Shown: positions 10,498 through 49,199, numbered from the stretch's first letter. The stretch is 64,000 nt of DNA from Epinephelus fuscoguttatus (GCF_011397635.1 NC_064775.1:15513452-15577451), one strand, 5' to 3'. Program-made: numbers and translations. Notes: a model not told the origin generated them from the sequence alone.

Positions 10498-11980
10498 ACT
10501 CCACAGCCTGGCAGCTGGAGGAAACGGGAGGTATTTCACAGGTGGAGCCTGACTTACTGAGCAGTGTTTGAAATAATCACCACGTATACCCACATTATGT
10601 ATGTATGTCACAGAAATTATGACTTTACGAAAGAAGTTTTTATTGAAACGAAACGTCTCTTTTGGCAAATGTTTTGGTTTCAGCTTGAAGCTGAAAATCA
10701 GAGATGCAAAAATGCAATCCTTTGTCTAAAACTATTGTAACTCTGATTTGGTTTAGTTGTTATAATGGGTTAGAGCCAAAAACAGAAACGTTTGGAGATT
10801 TCAAGAATTAACTTGTAATAGTTTTTCAAAAATTTGAAGAAATAGTTGTAATATTTCAAGATGAAGTTGTGACATGAAAAACGTCATAATATTATGGGGA
10901 GAAGTCAGTAATTTTATGCAAAAATGTTATAATGTGATTGTCATGACAATAGTCAAGAAAATAGTCTTATAGTTAAAGTAATATTGAAGAATAAAGTTTT
11001 AAAAGTCTTTCAAATTAAGTTGTAATTTGAAAGACTAGCTAACAAACTATTACATTATTATTATTTTATTATTTTGTAAATTTACAATTAAACATTTTCT
11101 GATAAGAATTGCAACTGTATTCTCAAAATGTTACATTTTAAACTTTTGCTCATAACATTAGGACGTTTTTCTCAGTATTTATATTCCCCCCGTCACACTG
11201 GCCCTACAGCCTGTTTGGTTGTAGTTCTGTAGCATGGTTGTCGCTGTAGTCCTTGCGTACGTGAACTCTGGGATCTGTATTTCAACCAAAAAGCATCTCA
11301 AAACCATGAGCGCTCCTTTATTAATTTACTTCTAATTTTATATTTTTGGGGGGTAAACCTTATACTGCTTGAAAGGGACACACGTGTATTTTCCAGATGT
11401 TGTAGTCCTCCTATAAACATGTATATTGAAATGTCTTTTGTGTACTTTTTCTTGTTTTCAAAGCTAATATTTTTGGCATTATATGGACTTGTAAGTTTTT
11501 CCTAAACTGTTTTTTGACAAAGGTACTGCTACTATTTTTGATTCTGTAATACTGCCACTATGATGCTAATAATAATAATAATTATAAGCATGGACTTTCT
11601 TACAAACGGCTTATTGTACTGAGATAGTTTTCTGCATTTTGTATAGTTGATTTGCTTCAATGTGTAGAAAAGGTGTATAATTATATATGAATATATTTTT
11701 GCTAAAGGCTGCGTTTGCTTGAAGTCGTACTATGAGCTGCAGAGTTTAGCCTGCTAACGTATTGCATCAGTTTCAGCCTCTCCAAGGTGCATGACTTACA
11801 CACTTTGAGTCCTGCAGATAGAAATTGTTGTGATGGTATATTTTGCTATATGATGATCACATGGTTTGAGTGGAGGCTGGAGAGAGATACTGACACTGGT
11901 GTGACGTCTGCCTTCAGATACTGTATGTGTGCCTTCTGTTGATCTTTACTGATCCAATAAACTATTTTACTCTTTTCTTT
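10498..11980 (+). other. etv5: etv5 3'UTR
   Basis: AT-rich sequence with many ATTTA-like and TTTTTG stretches follows the stop codon TAG at 10495-10497. It runs without another exon signature to the polyadenylation signal at 11956. The exact cleavage site is inferred, not seen. Confidence 0.7.
11956..11961 (+). terminator. etv5: etv5 polyadenylation signal
   Basis: A canonical AATAAA in GATCCAATAAACT, followed by a T-rich stretch (TTTTACTCTTTTC) and a downstream GT-rich segment. It is the last good signal before the repeat that starts at 12023. Confidence 0.7.
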
Positions 11981-12022
11981 CGCCTCATGGTGAGATCATT
12001 TAAAGGCTTTTCCAAGCTCTGT

Positions 12023-12656
12023 CTCCAGTGAAGGAGCAGCAGCGTCCTCTGCTGTTTTTAAAGTGAAAAGATACAGCACCTGGTATTCCCAGGCAGTCTC
12101 CATCTAAGTACTATTTAAGTTCCCATGTAGAAGGGGTGGTGGGGCCTTTTGCATGCCCAGGGGCCCACTGTCTTGTAATCCGCCCATGCCTTTAGACATA
12201 TTATAATATCAGGTAGTGTTAAAATTTTACATGTAGATGGTTTCAAAACAAGACAAAGCATTTTACTAAGATAAAGAAAAGTCCAATATATACACAGTGT
12301 CACCTCCTTGAGACTGTTACACTGTAAAATCTGATATTAAAGGATTTATTATCACTGATGCATCACTATGTTAACAGCATTTTTATGTTGTGGCTGAAAC
12401 TACTTTTAATTCCATTGGTATATACTGATATGCTGATGCTCCTGAGCAGGTAAACGTACACAGTTGTTCATAATGGACATCTTTAAAGGGCCAGTCTGTA
12501 TAAATGCTGTTGCTTATAGCTGTACCTCTCTGAATACACCCCATCTCACAAATTTAACAGATCCAGGTCTGGTTTGAACTTGGGTGGGAACAGGTGCTGT
12601 CAGGGTTTCACTTCTCTTTACAAACAGCAGAGGACGCTGCTGCTTCTTCACTGGAG
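12023..12656. mobile_element. element with ~45-bp terminal inverted repeats
   Basis: The left end, CTCCAGTGAAGGAGCAGC and onward for about 45 bases, is repeated in inverted orientation at the right end (12606-12656) with only a few mismatches. The interior includes a fragment at about 12121-12190 that recurs, inverted, at 49950-50015. No coding capacity is seen. It begins about 40 bases past the presumed etv5 cleavage site. Confidence 0.75.
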
Positions 12657-12659
12657 GAA

Positions 12660-13900
12660 AAAAGATGGCAGATAATTTATTCACCAATAAACAGAGATGA
12701 GTAGAAATAGAAAAAAAAAATACTTACACAATTTAAAACAGCATAGTTCAGTCCATGAGGATTTTTATTTTCAGGTGTAAAGTTACTTCAGTATTTCCAT
12801 TTTATGTGACTGTATACTTCTACCCACACCACATTTCAGAGGGAAATGTATAGTTGTCGTCGACTTCATTTAGACGTATCTGACAGCTGTAGTTACTAGT
12901 TAATTTATAGATTAAGATTTTAAACCCAGTGTATAAAATATGATGCATTTTTAGTTCTTTGTGCATGTGATCAAATAAAACAACAGAGAGAAAAAATATA
13001 ATAACATAAGCAAAATGTAAAGGTGGGATGATGGAAAAAATCCTTGAGGGCTTGTAAAAGGATACTGCCTTACGCTTAAATCAAAGAAAGCTGTGTATGT
13101 TAACCACTACTTTAGAAACAAAATTATTTTTAATATATCTTTAAAAAAACATCCAATCAAGTAATATTATTGATAATAAAGATAAGGGAAAAAAACGTAA
13201 TAGAGAGATGGGGGAAAAAAGAAAGAATATAATTTCCAAACAGGTGGTAGGCTACTAGGGATTTTTTTTAAAAAAAAAAGACAGGGGAAGAAAAAGAAGG
13301 AAAAAATCTAGAGAAAAACTACTAGATAGATAAAAATAAATAAATAAAAATAAAAAAGAATACAACTTGCAAACTTCATTTAGGCCTATCTGAAAAAGAC
13401 ACATAGACTAAACTACAGATTATTATTATTACTATTATTATTACCATCATCATCAATAATAATAATAATAAGAAGAAGAAGAAGAACAATGATTAAAAAT
13501 AATTTTTAAAAGATATGATTTCCAAACAAGTAATACCAGAGATTTAATAATATGGGAGGGAAAAAATAAAATATAATTTCTACTAAATACTAGTGATTAA
13601 AAAAATATGATTTCCAAGCATGTAATACTAGACATTAAAAACATTAAGGAAAAAATAAAATACAATATAATTTCCAAACAAGAAATACTAGAGATAAAAA
13701 GGAAGAAGAAAAATCAAGAAAAAGAAAACAAGGATCGCAATTATTTACATTTATAATATACATGATATGTACACTGTTTCATAACTCATTAACACAGTAC
13801 TGTGCACCTCTCAGAAAACTTGCTCAAGATCTTGTTATTTATAATGGAGTATTTTACTCAAATAAACAATCTGAATACTTTTTAAATGAATACTTTTTGA
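12660..13900. other. AT-rich intergenic DNA with simple repeats
   Basis: The sequence is rich in AAAAATA-type tracts and holds ATT, ATC, AAT and AAG trinucleotide runs at about 13421-13487. No coding region is supported. Confidence 0.6.
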
Positions 13901-13972
13901 TGAAGGCACCCATGTTTTTGCAATGACGCCACACAGCGGGCGACACCCAGACACCTCCTTCTTCCTGTGCTG

Positions 13973-16900
13973 ATGGCTGAGCGCGGCTTACGACGAACTG
14001 ACAACAACCTGAGCGGATACCTGGCGCTGATGTCGGCTCTTTGTGAGGCTGCTTCAGAAATACGTCTGCAGGACGAGATGTAAAGGGAGATAAACTGGAG
14101 GGGAATGGAAGCACGTGTAGTTTGTTGTGAGTTATGAGGTCAGTCAGGGACACAAACAAACACGCGGTCAGTTGTTAGCTAGCTTACAGCTAAGCTAGCA
14201 GCTAAGCTAGCAGCTGTACAGATGATACATTAACTGTTTGGGGGTAAATAAACAAACGACCCGGCGGTAAATGCACCTGAATGAAACGAGGCGAAAATTA
14301 GACATTACTGTGAGAATTAACAAAACGTTTTAAATCGATTTAATTACAGTTTTCCTGCTGCTGTTGTCAGAGTAAATCATCTGCACCTGTGGATGAGCAG
14401 TTAGCTTCAGACTCTGAACATCAGGAGGAAAGCAAGATGGCGGCCGATAGACAGGAAGCCAGCAGCTATAGTTACTGTACAGACGTCATACGTGGTTCTT
14501 TTTTGTATCGTTTGTGTCGATAAATATGAATACTTTGAGTAATTAATGTGCGCATTAGATATGTTCAGCTGTAGTTTAATAAGTTATGGCTCAGTTTTAA
14601 TTTACATACATGATGAGCCTGTTTCTGTCATAGCCACACTTTACCACCTGCTGGAAATACTGGCACCATGCTCATGATAAGCTGGCAGATGTATCCTAGC
14701 AATATATCAGGTTACTCAGTGATGTAAAAGATTTTTGGATACACTAATTAACTCATTATGTGATCCTCATGTCTTCACTGTGAGACCCTGATGCCATCAT
14801 AATGAGATCCTGACTTTTTTTGGTTTGTCCCCATAATGGCATGATTATGACGCCAGATTGCTTTGAATGTGTTCAACAGGGTTCAACTTGAAACTAATGC
14901 AACTCAAAATTCTGATGACTACAACATATAAGCTGTTTAATCAGTGTGATTTAAGGAATTACTTTGTCTTTGTCGTTTCCCACAGGAAAGACACAAGGTG
15001 TTGGTGGAGGAGCAGCAGACTGGAAAGAGAAGAGGACTTCAAGGTGAGGAGAGGTGGACCGGAAAAACACAACCATTTCTACACAGCTGCAAACTGCAAC
15101 AGTCAAATGACATGATTTTTAAATTTGAATGACTGGGTGTCTCTTTTTTTTGCATCTCTGTGCTTCAGAAAAGTAGCAGGTGGAGAACCACAGGGACACA
15201 GGCAGAAGCAGCTCAGTCGCCTCTGGGACAAAGTAGAAGAGAAGCAGAGGATGCCGGACAAACTCAGAGTAAGCAGAATATTCTCCTGATCCTTTTTTTT
15301 TTAAAAAGATATTTATGTGGCATTTCAGCTTTTGAGTGATAGTTGATGGTGGTATGTGTCAAAACCACTTGACTACTTGGACATACATGTTTTAATTTTG
15401 ATTTTATTTTCTTATTTGTCACCTTTGTTACCAAATGAATGGACTGATAGACAGTGAAGGTCCCATTTAATTATTGTGAGTCATTTTGTCCCTTAAAGTA
15501 CCTCAGATGTGATAAATCTAAGTTGCTTTTAACTCCTTGTCACCATCATACCAGGCTCACTGTGATTACATGATCTGATTGTCAAAGTGTGACCCAGTAT
15601 ACATCTGTGTTTTGACCTATCTTGCATGAAAACTGATACAAAAAGTCTGTCTAAAAATGGCAAACCAGGATCTATTGTTGGAGCAGGAGAGACTTTATGT
15701 ATTTTAGAAATGTTGGTGTAAATGTATCTGTTTTCTGTCCAGACTGCTCGATGAACAAAGAGACTAAAAGGGCCTGAGAGTGATGAGTTGGAGCACATGG
15801 AACAAACATTTGGTAACTATCAAATCAACTAGTAGTTGTTGTAGCACTAGTTTTTGTAGTTGTAGAATTAGTAGTAGTTGGAGTCATTGTAGTCATAGAA
15901 GTAATTGTTGTAGCAGTAGAAGTTGTTATTTTAGTTGTAGAAATATTAGTTGATATGATAGTAGATATTAAAGTTCTAGTGGTAATCATGAAAAAGTATA
16001 GTATGCCATAAAAATGTGAAAATAAATGTCATAGTATAAGTCATATAGTTTGACATAAAAATTGAAAAAATTAGTATGCCATAAAAATACTGTGAGCAAT
16101 AGATTAATAAATGTCAAAGACTAATAAAAAAAGTCATAATATATTATGTCAGTAAAAGTGTACAAATAAGTCATAGTATGTCATACAAAAATAAAATAAA
16201 AAGTAATTGAAAAGTGGAAATAGTATAATATGCTATAAAATGTTAGAAGAAATAAATGTCAAGTCAAAAAGTCATAATATGGTATGTCAAAAAAATCATA
16301 AAAAAACAACATAATACAAGTATGTCATAAAAAAGTTTATTAAAAAAAAAGTCATAGTATACTATGTCATAGTATAGTATGTAAAAATCATAAAAAGTCA
16401 CAGTTAAGTATGTCATAGAAAAGTTAAAAAAAAAAAAAGTATAGTATGTCATAAAAATGTTATAAGAAATAAGTGTTGTGGTATAGTATGTAAAAGAAAA
16501 TCATTTAAAAAAGTCATAGTAAAGCATGTTATAGAAAAGTTATGGAAAAAAACCATAGTCTAGTATGCCATAATAAATCATAATAGCATAAAAAGTCCAA
16601 AAAAATAGTACATTAAATTAGTCATAGTAAATTAAAAAAAATCATACAAAGTCACAGGAGAGTATATCACAAAAAGGGAAAAAAAAGTCATAGTATAATA
16701 TGCCATAAAAAAGTAAAAAATTAAAAATGATTTTATGGTATGTCTTTAAAAAAATCATGGTATAGTATGTCAAAAGTGACAGATTAGAAAAACTAAAAAA
16801 AAAAATAGTATTTCATAAATTTAAAAAAAAGATAAATCTTAAAGTAATATTTAATTAAAAATATAGTTTTAAAAATGATAGTATATCATAATGAAATTTA

Positions 16901-17140
16901 ATTTTTGTCATAGTATAGTACCTCATAAGAAAATGGCATGCATAATAGCTGTTATATGTCATAGTTTTATTAGTTGTAGTTTGTAGACATGTATGTGAAG
17001 CAAATTCTTATACTGTCCCTCCTTTTCCTCTCCAGACTGAAGCTCAAGAAGACCCAGCATCAGAAGTCGATGTCTTCTTCTACTGTTCTGTGTGTCTCCT
17101 ATACTCATGTTTAAAGCGCTTTTTCATTAATTATAAATAA
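13973..17140 (+). CDS. possible small spliced gene, unrecognised
   Basis: A consistent splice pattern suggests a short gene. Exon 1 is 13973-14079 (ATG, 35 codons, donor GTAAAG). An exon at 15169-15268 has acceptor TTCAG and donor GTAAGC. A last exon at 17036-17140 has acceptor CTCTCCAG and ends with TAA overlapping AATAAA at 17136. Joined, these give 103 aa: a leucine/alanine-rich N-terminal helix, a charged middle (QKQLSRLWDKVEEKQRM) and a hydrophobic, cysteine-containing C-terminal segment. A further 58-nt exon-like block (14986-15043, CACAG..GTGAGG) would shift the frame if included and end the protein early. I recognise no family. It could equally be a non-coding RNA. The region around 13930-14450 is richer in CpG than its surroundings, as expected of a promoter. 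Confidence 0.35.
14173..14215. repeat. short tandem repeat of AGCTAAGCTAGC
   Basis: Overlapping self-complementary units of the form CAGCTAAGCTAG occur about three times, downstream of the putative exon at 13973. Confidence 0.6.
14434..14444 (+). promoter_or_regulatory. YY1-type site AAGATGGCGGC
   Basis: The 11-mer AAGATGGCGGC matches the long YY1 motif that commonly lies just downstream of CpG-rich transcription starts. It supports a promoter in the 13.9-14.5 kb region and could mark an alternative start, since its ATG has a strong context. Confidence 0.45.
15815..15960. repeat. degenerate (GTAGTT)n-like repeat
   Basis: Many GTAGTTGTAG, GTAGTAGTTG and similar trinucleotide-based units follow one another before the AT-rich block. 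Confidence 0.6.
15961..16970. repeat. AT-rich degenerate tandem repeat
   Basis: About 1 kb built from variants of AGTCATAGTATAGTATGTCA followed by A-rich spacers (ATAAAAAAGT). Unit spacing is irregular, so this is an old or unstable satellite-like array. It lies between the two last exons of the putative small gene. Confidence 0.7.
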
Positions 17141-17229
17141 ATATATAAAACTCACTGTTCCATAATCCCTTGTTTTTATCTTTTTGAAACACCGGGAGGA
17201 GACACACATCTCAACTCCCTTTTCCACCT

Positions 17230-18060
17230 CCACAGTGGAGCTCTGGACACAGTGCCCTCACAACGGTGAGAACCGAACCCAGCTCTGGCGCCTTCCAAAC
17301 CGGGAACTGACAGACCACGCCACCATGCCACGCACACTTGGAACTGTTCTCTTCGTGTATTTGTCTTCTTCATTTTGGGAATGATGTCTCAAAATTCACT
17401 GCACCAAATGAGGATTGAACTCTTGAACCTTTGGTTTGCAGACCCACCTTTTATCACCGTGAGCTGTTTGATCTGACACTGTAGCTGTTTCATAGAACTT
17501 TTGGTTTCTTCACTTTGGGTGTAGGACTTCAAAATCCACTGCACCATGTAAGAATTGAACCCACAGCCTCCAGTCTGCAAACCAGTGACTTATCACACTG
17601 AGCTATCTGATCGGACACTTCACATGTGTTTCTTTGAACTTTTGACTTCTTCACTTTGGGTGTTACAACTTCAAAGTTCACTAATAAGAGTTGAACCCTT
17701 GCTCTTCACTCTCAGGAACATCCTTGTATCAGCCTGAGCTATCTTTACCAACATGTCATTATTGTGTCTTGGCGTACTTGTCTCCTTCTCTTTGGGTGTG
17801 TGACCTCAAAAGTCATTGCAATACAAGGCTTGAACTCTCAACCACAAGTTACCAGAGGAGTTGTCTTTTACTCTGAGCTATTTGTCCAGAGATGTTTTGC
17901 CATTGTTTCATAGAGCCTTTGGATCTTCATGTTGTGTGTTGGACTTCAAAAGTCATTGACTTGCTTAAGGCTTGAGCTCATGTCCTCAAGATATCTGACT
18001 AGAGATCAAACACGATTGGCTACAGGGCCATGGGCACTGAAAGCATCATTTGAAGAACCT
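17230..18060 (-). repeat. ~140-bp tandem array of tRNA-like units
   Basis: The landmark CTTCACTTTGGGTGT and its variants recur near 17368, 17507, 17647, 17786 and 17926, a period of 139-140 bp. On the minus strand units carry an A-box-like TAGCTCAGTGTG (variants in the others; the most distal unit is the weakest) and, about 45 nt later, a B-box-like GTTCAATTC, GTTCAATCC, GTTCAACTC, GTTCAAGCC or GCTCAAGCC. That is normal tRNA spacing. Acceptor and anticodon stems do not pair well, so these are not intact tRNA genes. A more diverged unit may lie at 17230-17330. Origin from a tRNA-derived SINE or an amplified tRNA pseudogene is inferred. Confidence 0.65.
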
Positions 18061-19050
18061 TTCAGTCTTTCCTCTGCGTGTTGAATGTCAACAAACTTCC
18101 ACACAGATCCCCTGAGACGTTCAATCAGAGACAAGTCACTGCTGCTTCTTAGCATATTTGACTCTTTCCTTTTACAGCTTGTTCTCCAGACAGCTTTTAG
18201 GAGCAGCTTCATAAAGAGCCAGGTTATGTAAAATATCTAAAATTTTGACTGAAATAAAGGTTCACTCAAGTTGTAAACGTGTCTTTGGGTCAGTTCGCCA
18301 ACCCAAGCTTCGCCTCGGCAAGCTTACCAACACAGGAATGGGGTGTAAGTTTCTTTCATTGTATGGTGTCATCATGGGTGTCATTGCCAAAATAGGGTCC
18401 TATCATCAAAAAGCTATCACTTATCATTCATCTTGATAGTGGTACATCTGACTGGGTTGTGCGCTTCAGTTGGTTGGTTTACAAAGGGAATGTGCAAATG
18501 AAAATGGGGACTGACCAGTGCGAATTGCAAACTTGAGTGAGAATCATATTTTAAGTTTTCTTCAGTAGTAAAATAATCCAGTGATAGATGTGTGGATACA
18601 CTGCACACACAAACTGCTAGTAAATAATTTGGCATACTTTTAATGGTGCAAATTTGCCAAAATGTGAACAAATATAGGCAAAAAAGCGAGCTCAAACTAT
18701 CGCCCACTGCTAAATTAGTGATTCTAAAGCAACTGAGTACTTTCTGTTTACAAGTGTCAACAATAACAGGTAGTACATGCTTAAAAATGTAAATAAATAA
18801 ATTATATATGTATACAAACTTATGTATGTATACTAAAAAGCTGCTTGACACTGCTCAAGTTTAGAGTTCGGTAACTGATTTTATAGTGGTGCACCCAAGT
18901 CCCCAAATTTTTTTATTTCCTTGTTACTGACAAGGAAAGTATAATTTATATTTTTCTTGGTTAATGATTTGAAACTCAAGAGAATACAAACATCAATAAA
19001 ATACAGCACACGCCAACATTCATTGCAGTGAAAAAAAAAAAAAAAATTGC
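18061..19050. other. intergenic DNA between convergent genes
   Basis: No exon, RNA gene or clear repeat beyond a poly(A) run at about 19031-19046. The sequence lies between the tRNA-like array and the presumed 3' end of cacnb4. Confidence 0.5.
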
Positions 19051-19059
19051 CGTAGCCAA

Positions 19060-22000
19060 CTTTAGAACGACTCTTTTATTTTGAAAAAGAAATGTTTTAA
19101 GTCACTTGTTGCTTTGCCTTAAACACAATCACCTCCAATTTCATGTATTTTTCTTTATTCCTTTTTATAAATTAGAATGGTATATTATGCATGCAATACC
19201 GCATTAGCCGCTTAGGTTTTCATCTTCCACAGAAAAGAAAAAGATAAAACACAAAAATCCCTTAGAAGTCCAGATGAAGCTGCTTGGAAAAGGGTGGTTG
19301 GAGAAGCCACAGCATGAAGCGATGTACACAGTTTGCGGTTGCATAGTACAGTACATGAAGTTCCTCATTTTAAAACAGCATGCCGTTTTGTATTGCACAT
19401 TACTGAAACTTTGTATACTGGACCTTGCTGTCGTTCCAAGTGTCCCACATGGGTCGCCGTCGTCGTCGTTGTCTCATTTCAGCACATGTATACAGCAAAT
19501 AGCATCTCTCAAAGACATTATGTACATTTATTTGTTATAAAAATAATCGCCAGCAAATATTCATCTATCACTTTTCTACTGGAATAAATATTTGTTCTTT
19601 TTCTTCTTCTTTTTTTTTTTTTTTACCTCTTTTGTTTTACACTTCACCAAATAAAACCCTCCCCATAAATTCTGTATTTTGTGGACACCTTGAGATTTAA
19701 TCTGTGAGAAGTAAAATAAGTCATGACTTTCATTTTGAGACAAAAGTTTGGCCATAGGTAGAGGTGATAAAGGAAAAGAAAACCAGGACGGACAGTTTGT
19801 TTTTGAGGTCTGTGAGTGAGCGTGGCGTTATTTTTGCTCCGATCCGATTCCACGACTCAACGGGGGCGGACATCTCTCATCATTTTGGGGCATTCACAAA
19901 GAGAGGGATGGGTGGGACGCTGGTCTGGAAATCCCTTCTGATTGTCTCAAGCAGCCCAGCTCAACATTGGTTGGTTTGATTTTGGATGGAAAATGGCTCC
20001 CTGTTCAATCAACCAATGGGATTGATGCTATGGGGCGGGATGAGACAGAGAAGCGTGCGTGTAAACTTTGAAACTCTCATTTGCAGTCTTGTTTCAGTCC
20101 GTTAACAAACAGTGTACAACAAGGGAATTGTGGGCAAAGAAACTTATATATATAATAATCTGTGCCCTTGCACCGGATTCACATTACGGGAACAGTTGCT
20201 CAAAAAACACTGTCGTTTTTTGCTTTTTCTTTTGTGCTATACAAGTTTTTCCCCTTTCATCCAGATCTATACAAAGTGACCTATTAAGAGGAAGTACCTT
20301 ACACCTATTTGGCATTTAAACCAATAAACTAAGAGCTGCTTTGCTCCACAGGAAAACATCTTGATGTGAGGGTATAAAAAGGAGGAGTCCGTCAACGCTT
20401 TTTCGGAAGTTGCTCCAATTAGGTCTCACAAATTAGCTCCCTTGAAACTGTGTCAGGCTGTAAAATTCTTGGGGCCAGTCAAATGTCTCTTAAATAGGAC
20501 AGAATTTACATCTTATTTCTGAGGATTCAAATCTGAACTATTAAGACAGCACTCTGTATAGATCTCAAGACAAAAAATATGTATTATAGCTCATTGTATT
20601 TTGAGGGAATGGATCCTCCTTCTGAGCGTTTTCTAAGGCACCAAGCTAATCTGGTGCTGCAGCGGTCACGACTACATCACGTTTGTCAGGAGGGTTTCGG
20701 TGTTATAGAGTGGCGTCAAAGAAAACTCTCCTGACAAATATGCTTTGTTATATGGTACAATTCTGATATCAGAGAGCAAATGAGGACAATAATTACATGT
20801 TTCACTGTGATTTCTTTTCCGATACAAACACATTTTTCCTGGCAGTGTGTTTTTGGGAAGTCTGTCTCGGCTGAGGCTAGAACATGAAGGTTTGGTCTTG
20901 GTTTTGTCAGGTTTGGTCCTGCTTGGAAGATAAAAGAATATTATTATTATTTTTTGTGGAATTAGACTGAAGATGAGCTTGTTCATCATTATATATACCT
21001 TCTTCTTCTCATCAAACAAAGACACACTGCCAGGAGCACACATGAATCAGTGACACACACCTTTTAACAATCTACAGAAGCCATGAGCATCCACAGAAAG
21101 CCCCATGACCAATTGTTCAGAAAACAACTTATGTTCTTGTGGCTTCATATATTTTTGTCCCGCTACAATAAAAACTGAAGCATCTCATCATTTCAAGATA
21201 ACAAATGTTGCGTACTCTCTCCTGGTGCCTTTTCTCTCTCTGTGAACTATGGAAGACCTTTGTCCTGTGTAATAAGACAAAAAGCAAGTGCTCTATTCAA
21301 TTTAAAGTTCTATTTAGCCGAATGTTATATTAATTCAAGCCTGAAAATGGGCTTAAAAGTAGCTCTCTAGAACTGTTTGTTATCTGGAGATGAGATAATC
21401 AAGTCGTTATCACAGAATAAGATATATACAGTGAATTATGAGAATGATAACAAGCCTTAAAACATTATTAAAGCAGCTTCCTGCTTCCATACAAAGTGGG
21501 TAAGGTAAACTTTTCCTCATAATAAACCTTTTAGCGAGGGCTGTAAGACAATTGTTTCTATCTTCTAACATAATTCTGAATAATTATTATCATCATGGCG
21601 ACTCCTCTTTGAGTCATGCAATCTGCTGAAACTCTGAACTTTCAGAATAACACAAACCAACACTTTTCTGTTTAGCTGTTTCAGTGTACTGAGTAACAAA
21701 CTGCAGCGATCCAGAAATCATTTATCTGTAATTTGGGCCATCTTTTCTTTTCTTTTTTTTTGTCTTTTTGGAGAGATGCGCCCTATACTTCTACAAACAT
21801 CAACTTGATTACAGTAGGGTTCTATTTTACGTTTGGAGGGAACATGCTCTGCAGTCAGGACAACATGCCAGCTACACAGAGAATGAACATGATGCAACCG
21901 ATCCTGCCATGTCTCATTTTTAATGCTTTAATCCCCCAAAAACCACAGGAAGGAACTTCAACGGCTGTGGACCATGACTGGCATGACTTCACCACCATCT

Positions 22001-23177
22001 GTACTTTCGTTTTAACGCTGTTCGACTTTGAGTTCGATGCTTATAAATGCAAAACAACCTGTAGTTTCAGCAGCAGATGCTTTGTTAGGTCTATCAAACA
22101 CAAAAAAACTGATCCCGGTCCTATTCTTCACGCTGGCAGGGCCAAAAACTGCTCAAAAGGCTCTCACAGCATTGGTTTATGCTCATCTCAACAACATCAA
22201 ACGGCATCTCAAGTAGTATTTTGCTATTGTATTTCACTATACTATCTCACAGTCACTGCTATTGCCTTCTCTAACTCTCTAAGTGCTAGCTGTTAACAAC
22301 AGAAGCAGTATTGCCTTCTCCTAGAGTGTAACTGAGATCTGATCCCAGCACCATCAGTCTGCTCTGCTCATGACGGTGAGGGTCAAATGAAATCCTAAAG
22401 CTATGCTACAGAAAAGCTGGCCTTGCTCAAATCGACTTTCAAATAGCAAAATAGTTTAGGAATGTGAAGCACCAGTTTTCAAAACTAGCAGCCAGATATC
22501 ATCTGCACACCCCCACACAAACCCACCGCCTGACGCCACCTAACCACACAATCAGGTGATTTAGAAAATTGGACCTCCGTATCTACACCTCATTAGAGGA
22601 GAATCCAGAATGCTAGGTACAAAATATCGATGAAGTGGAGTGCGGAGGTTGATCATCTATCAGCATGCAATAAGCTAAATGGTGAGAGGATTTATACACG
22701 GCCCAGTGTTTGGGTCAGCAGCCTTCAGCAGTCTGTGTGCAGTGGACTCCCCTCCGGCCTGGTGCGATGTCCCAGGCACTTAGAAGCCCGTACACCATCA
22801 CATCTGACCACTATCCGTAATTAGCTTGCTGACACAGGCAACAAGCTCGATCTGCGCTGCATGTCTGCTGAGCTTTGTGTTAGTACAATCCCAAAAGGTC
22901 CCAGGAACAGAAATTAAAGGAATTCATTTTTAGTTAATGTTGGCATCCTGAACCTCTCGGCTACTCGCGCTGTTGATTGACGGGGGTTTACCCTGGCAGC
23001 TTGATTAAAAACAAACACCTGATTTTGTTGGACTTTTAAAGAGAAAAATAGCCAGGCAGACAAAACAAATTAACACAAACTGAAACAAAAAGGTACAATT
23101 TGGGACCGCCTTGGCTCTGTTGCAGCGTTTATTTTGGAATCTGGGCCATTTGAGCCCTGGTGGTGACAGGAGTGGGC
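19060..23177 (-). other. cacnb4: presumed cacnb4 3'UTR
   Basis: About 4 kb below the cacnb4 stop codon has no coding exon and few recognised interspersed repeats, unlike the rest of the window, which suits a long neuronal 3'UTR. A minus-strand AATAAA (+ strand TTTATT at 19075-19080) is the most distal plausible signal; others lie at 19154-19159 and 19528-19533. The extent is inferred. Confidence 0.45.
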
Positions 23178-49196
<26,019 letters not shown>

Positions 49197-49199
49197 TTC

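Noticed and set aside
17230-18060. Functional tRNA genes
   Set aside because: A and B boxes are present, but acceptor and anticodon stems do not pair, so no intact tRNA is claimed.
21733-22296. 187-codon open frame on the plus strand
   Set aside because: It lies in the presumed cacnb4 3'UTR on the opposite strand, with no recognisable domain and no splice or promoter context.
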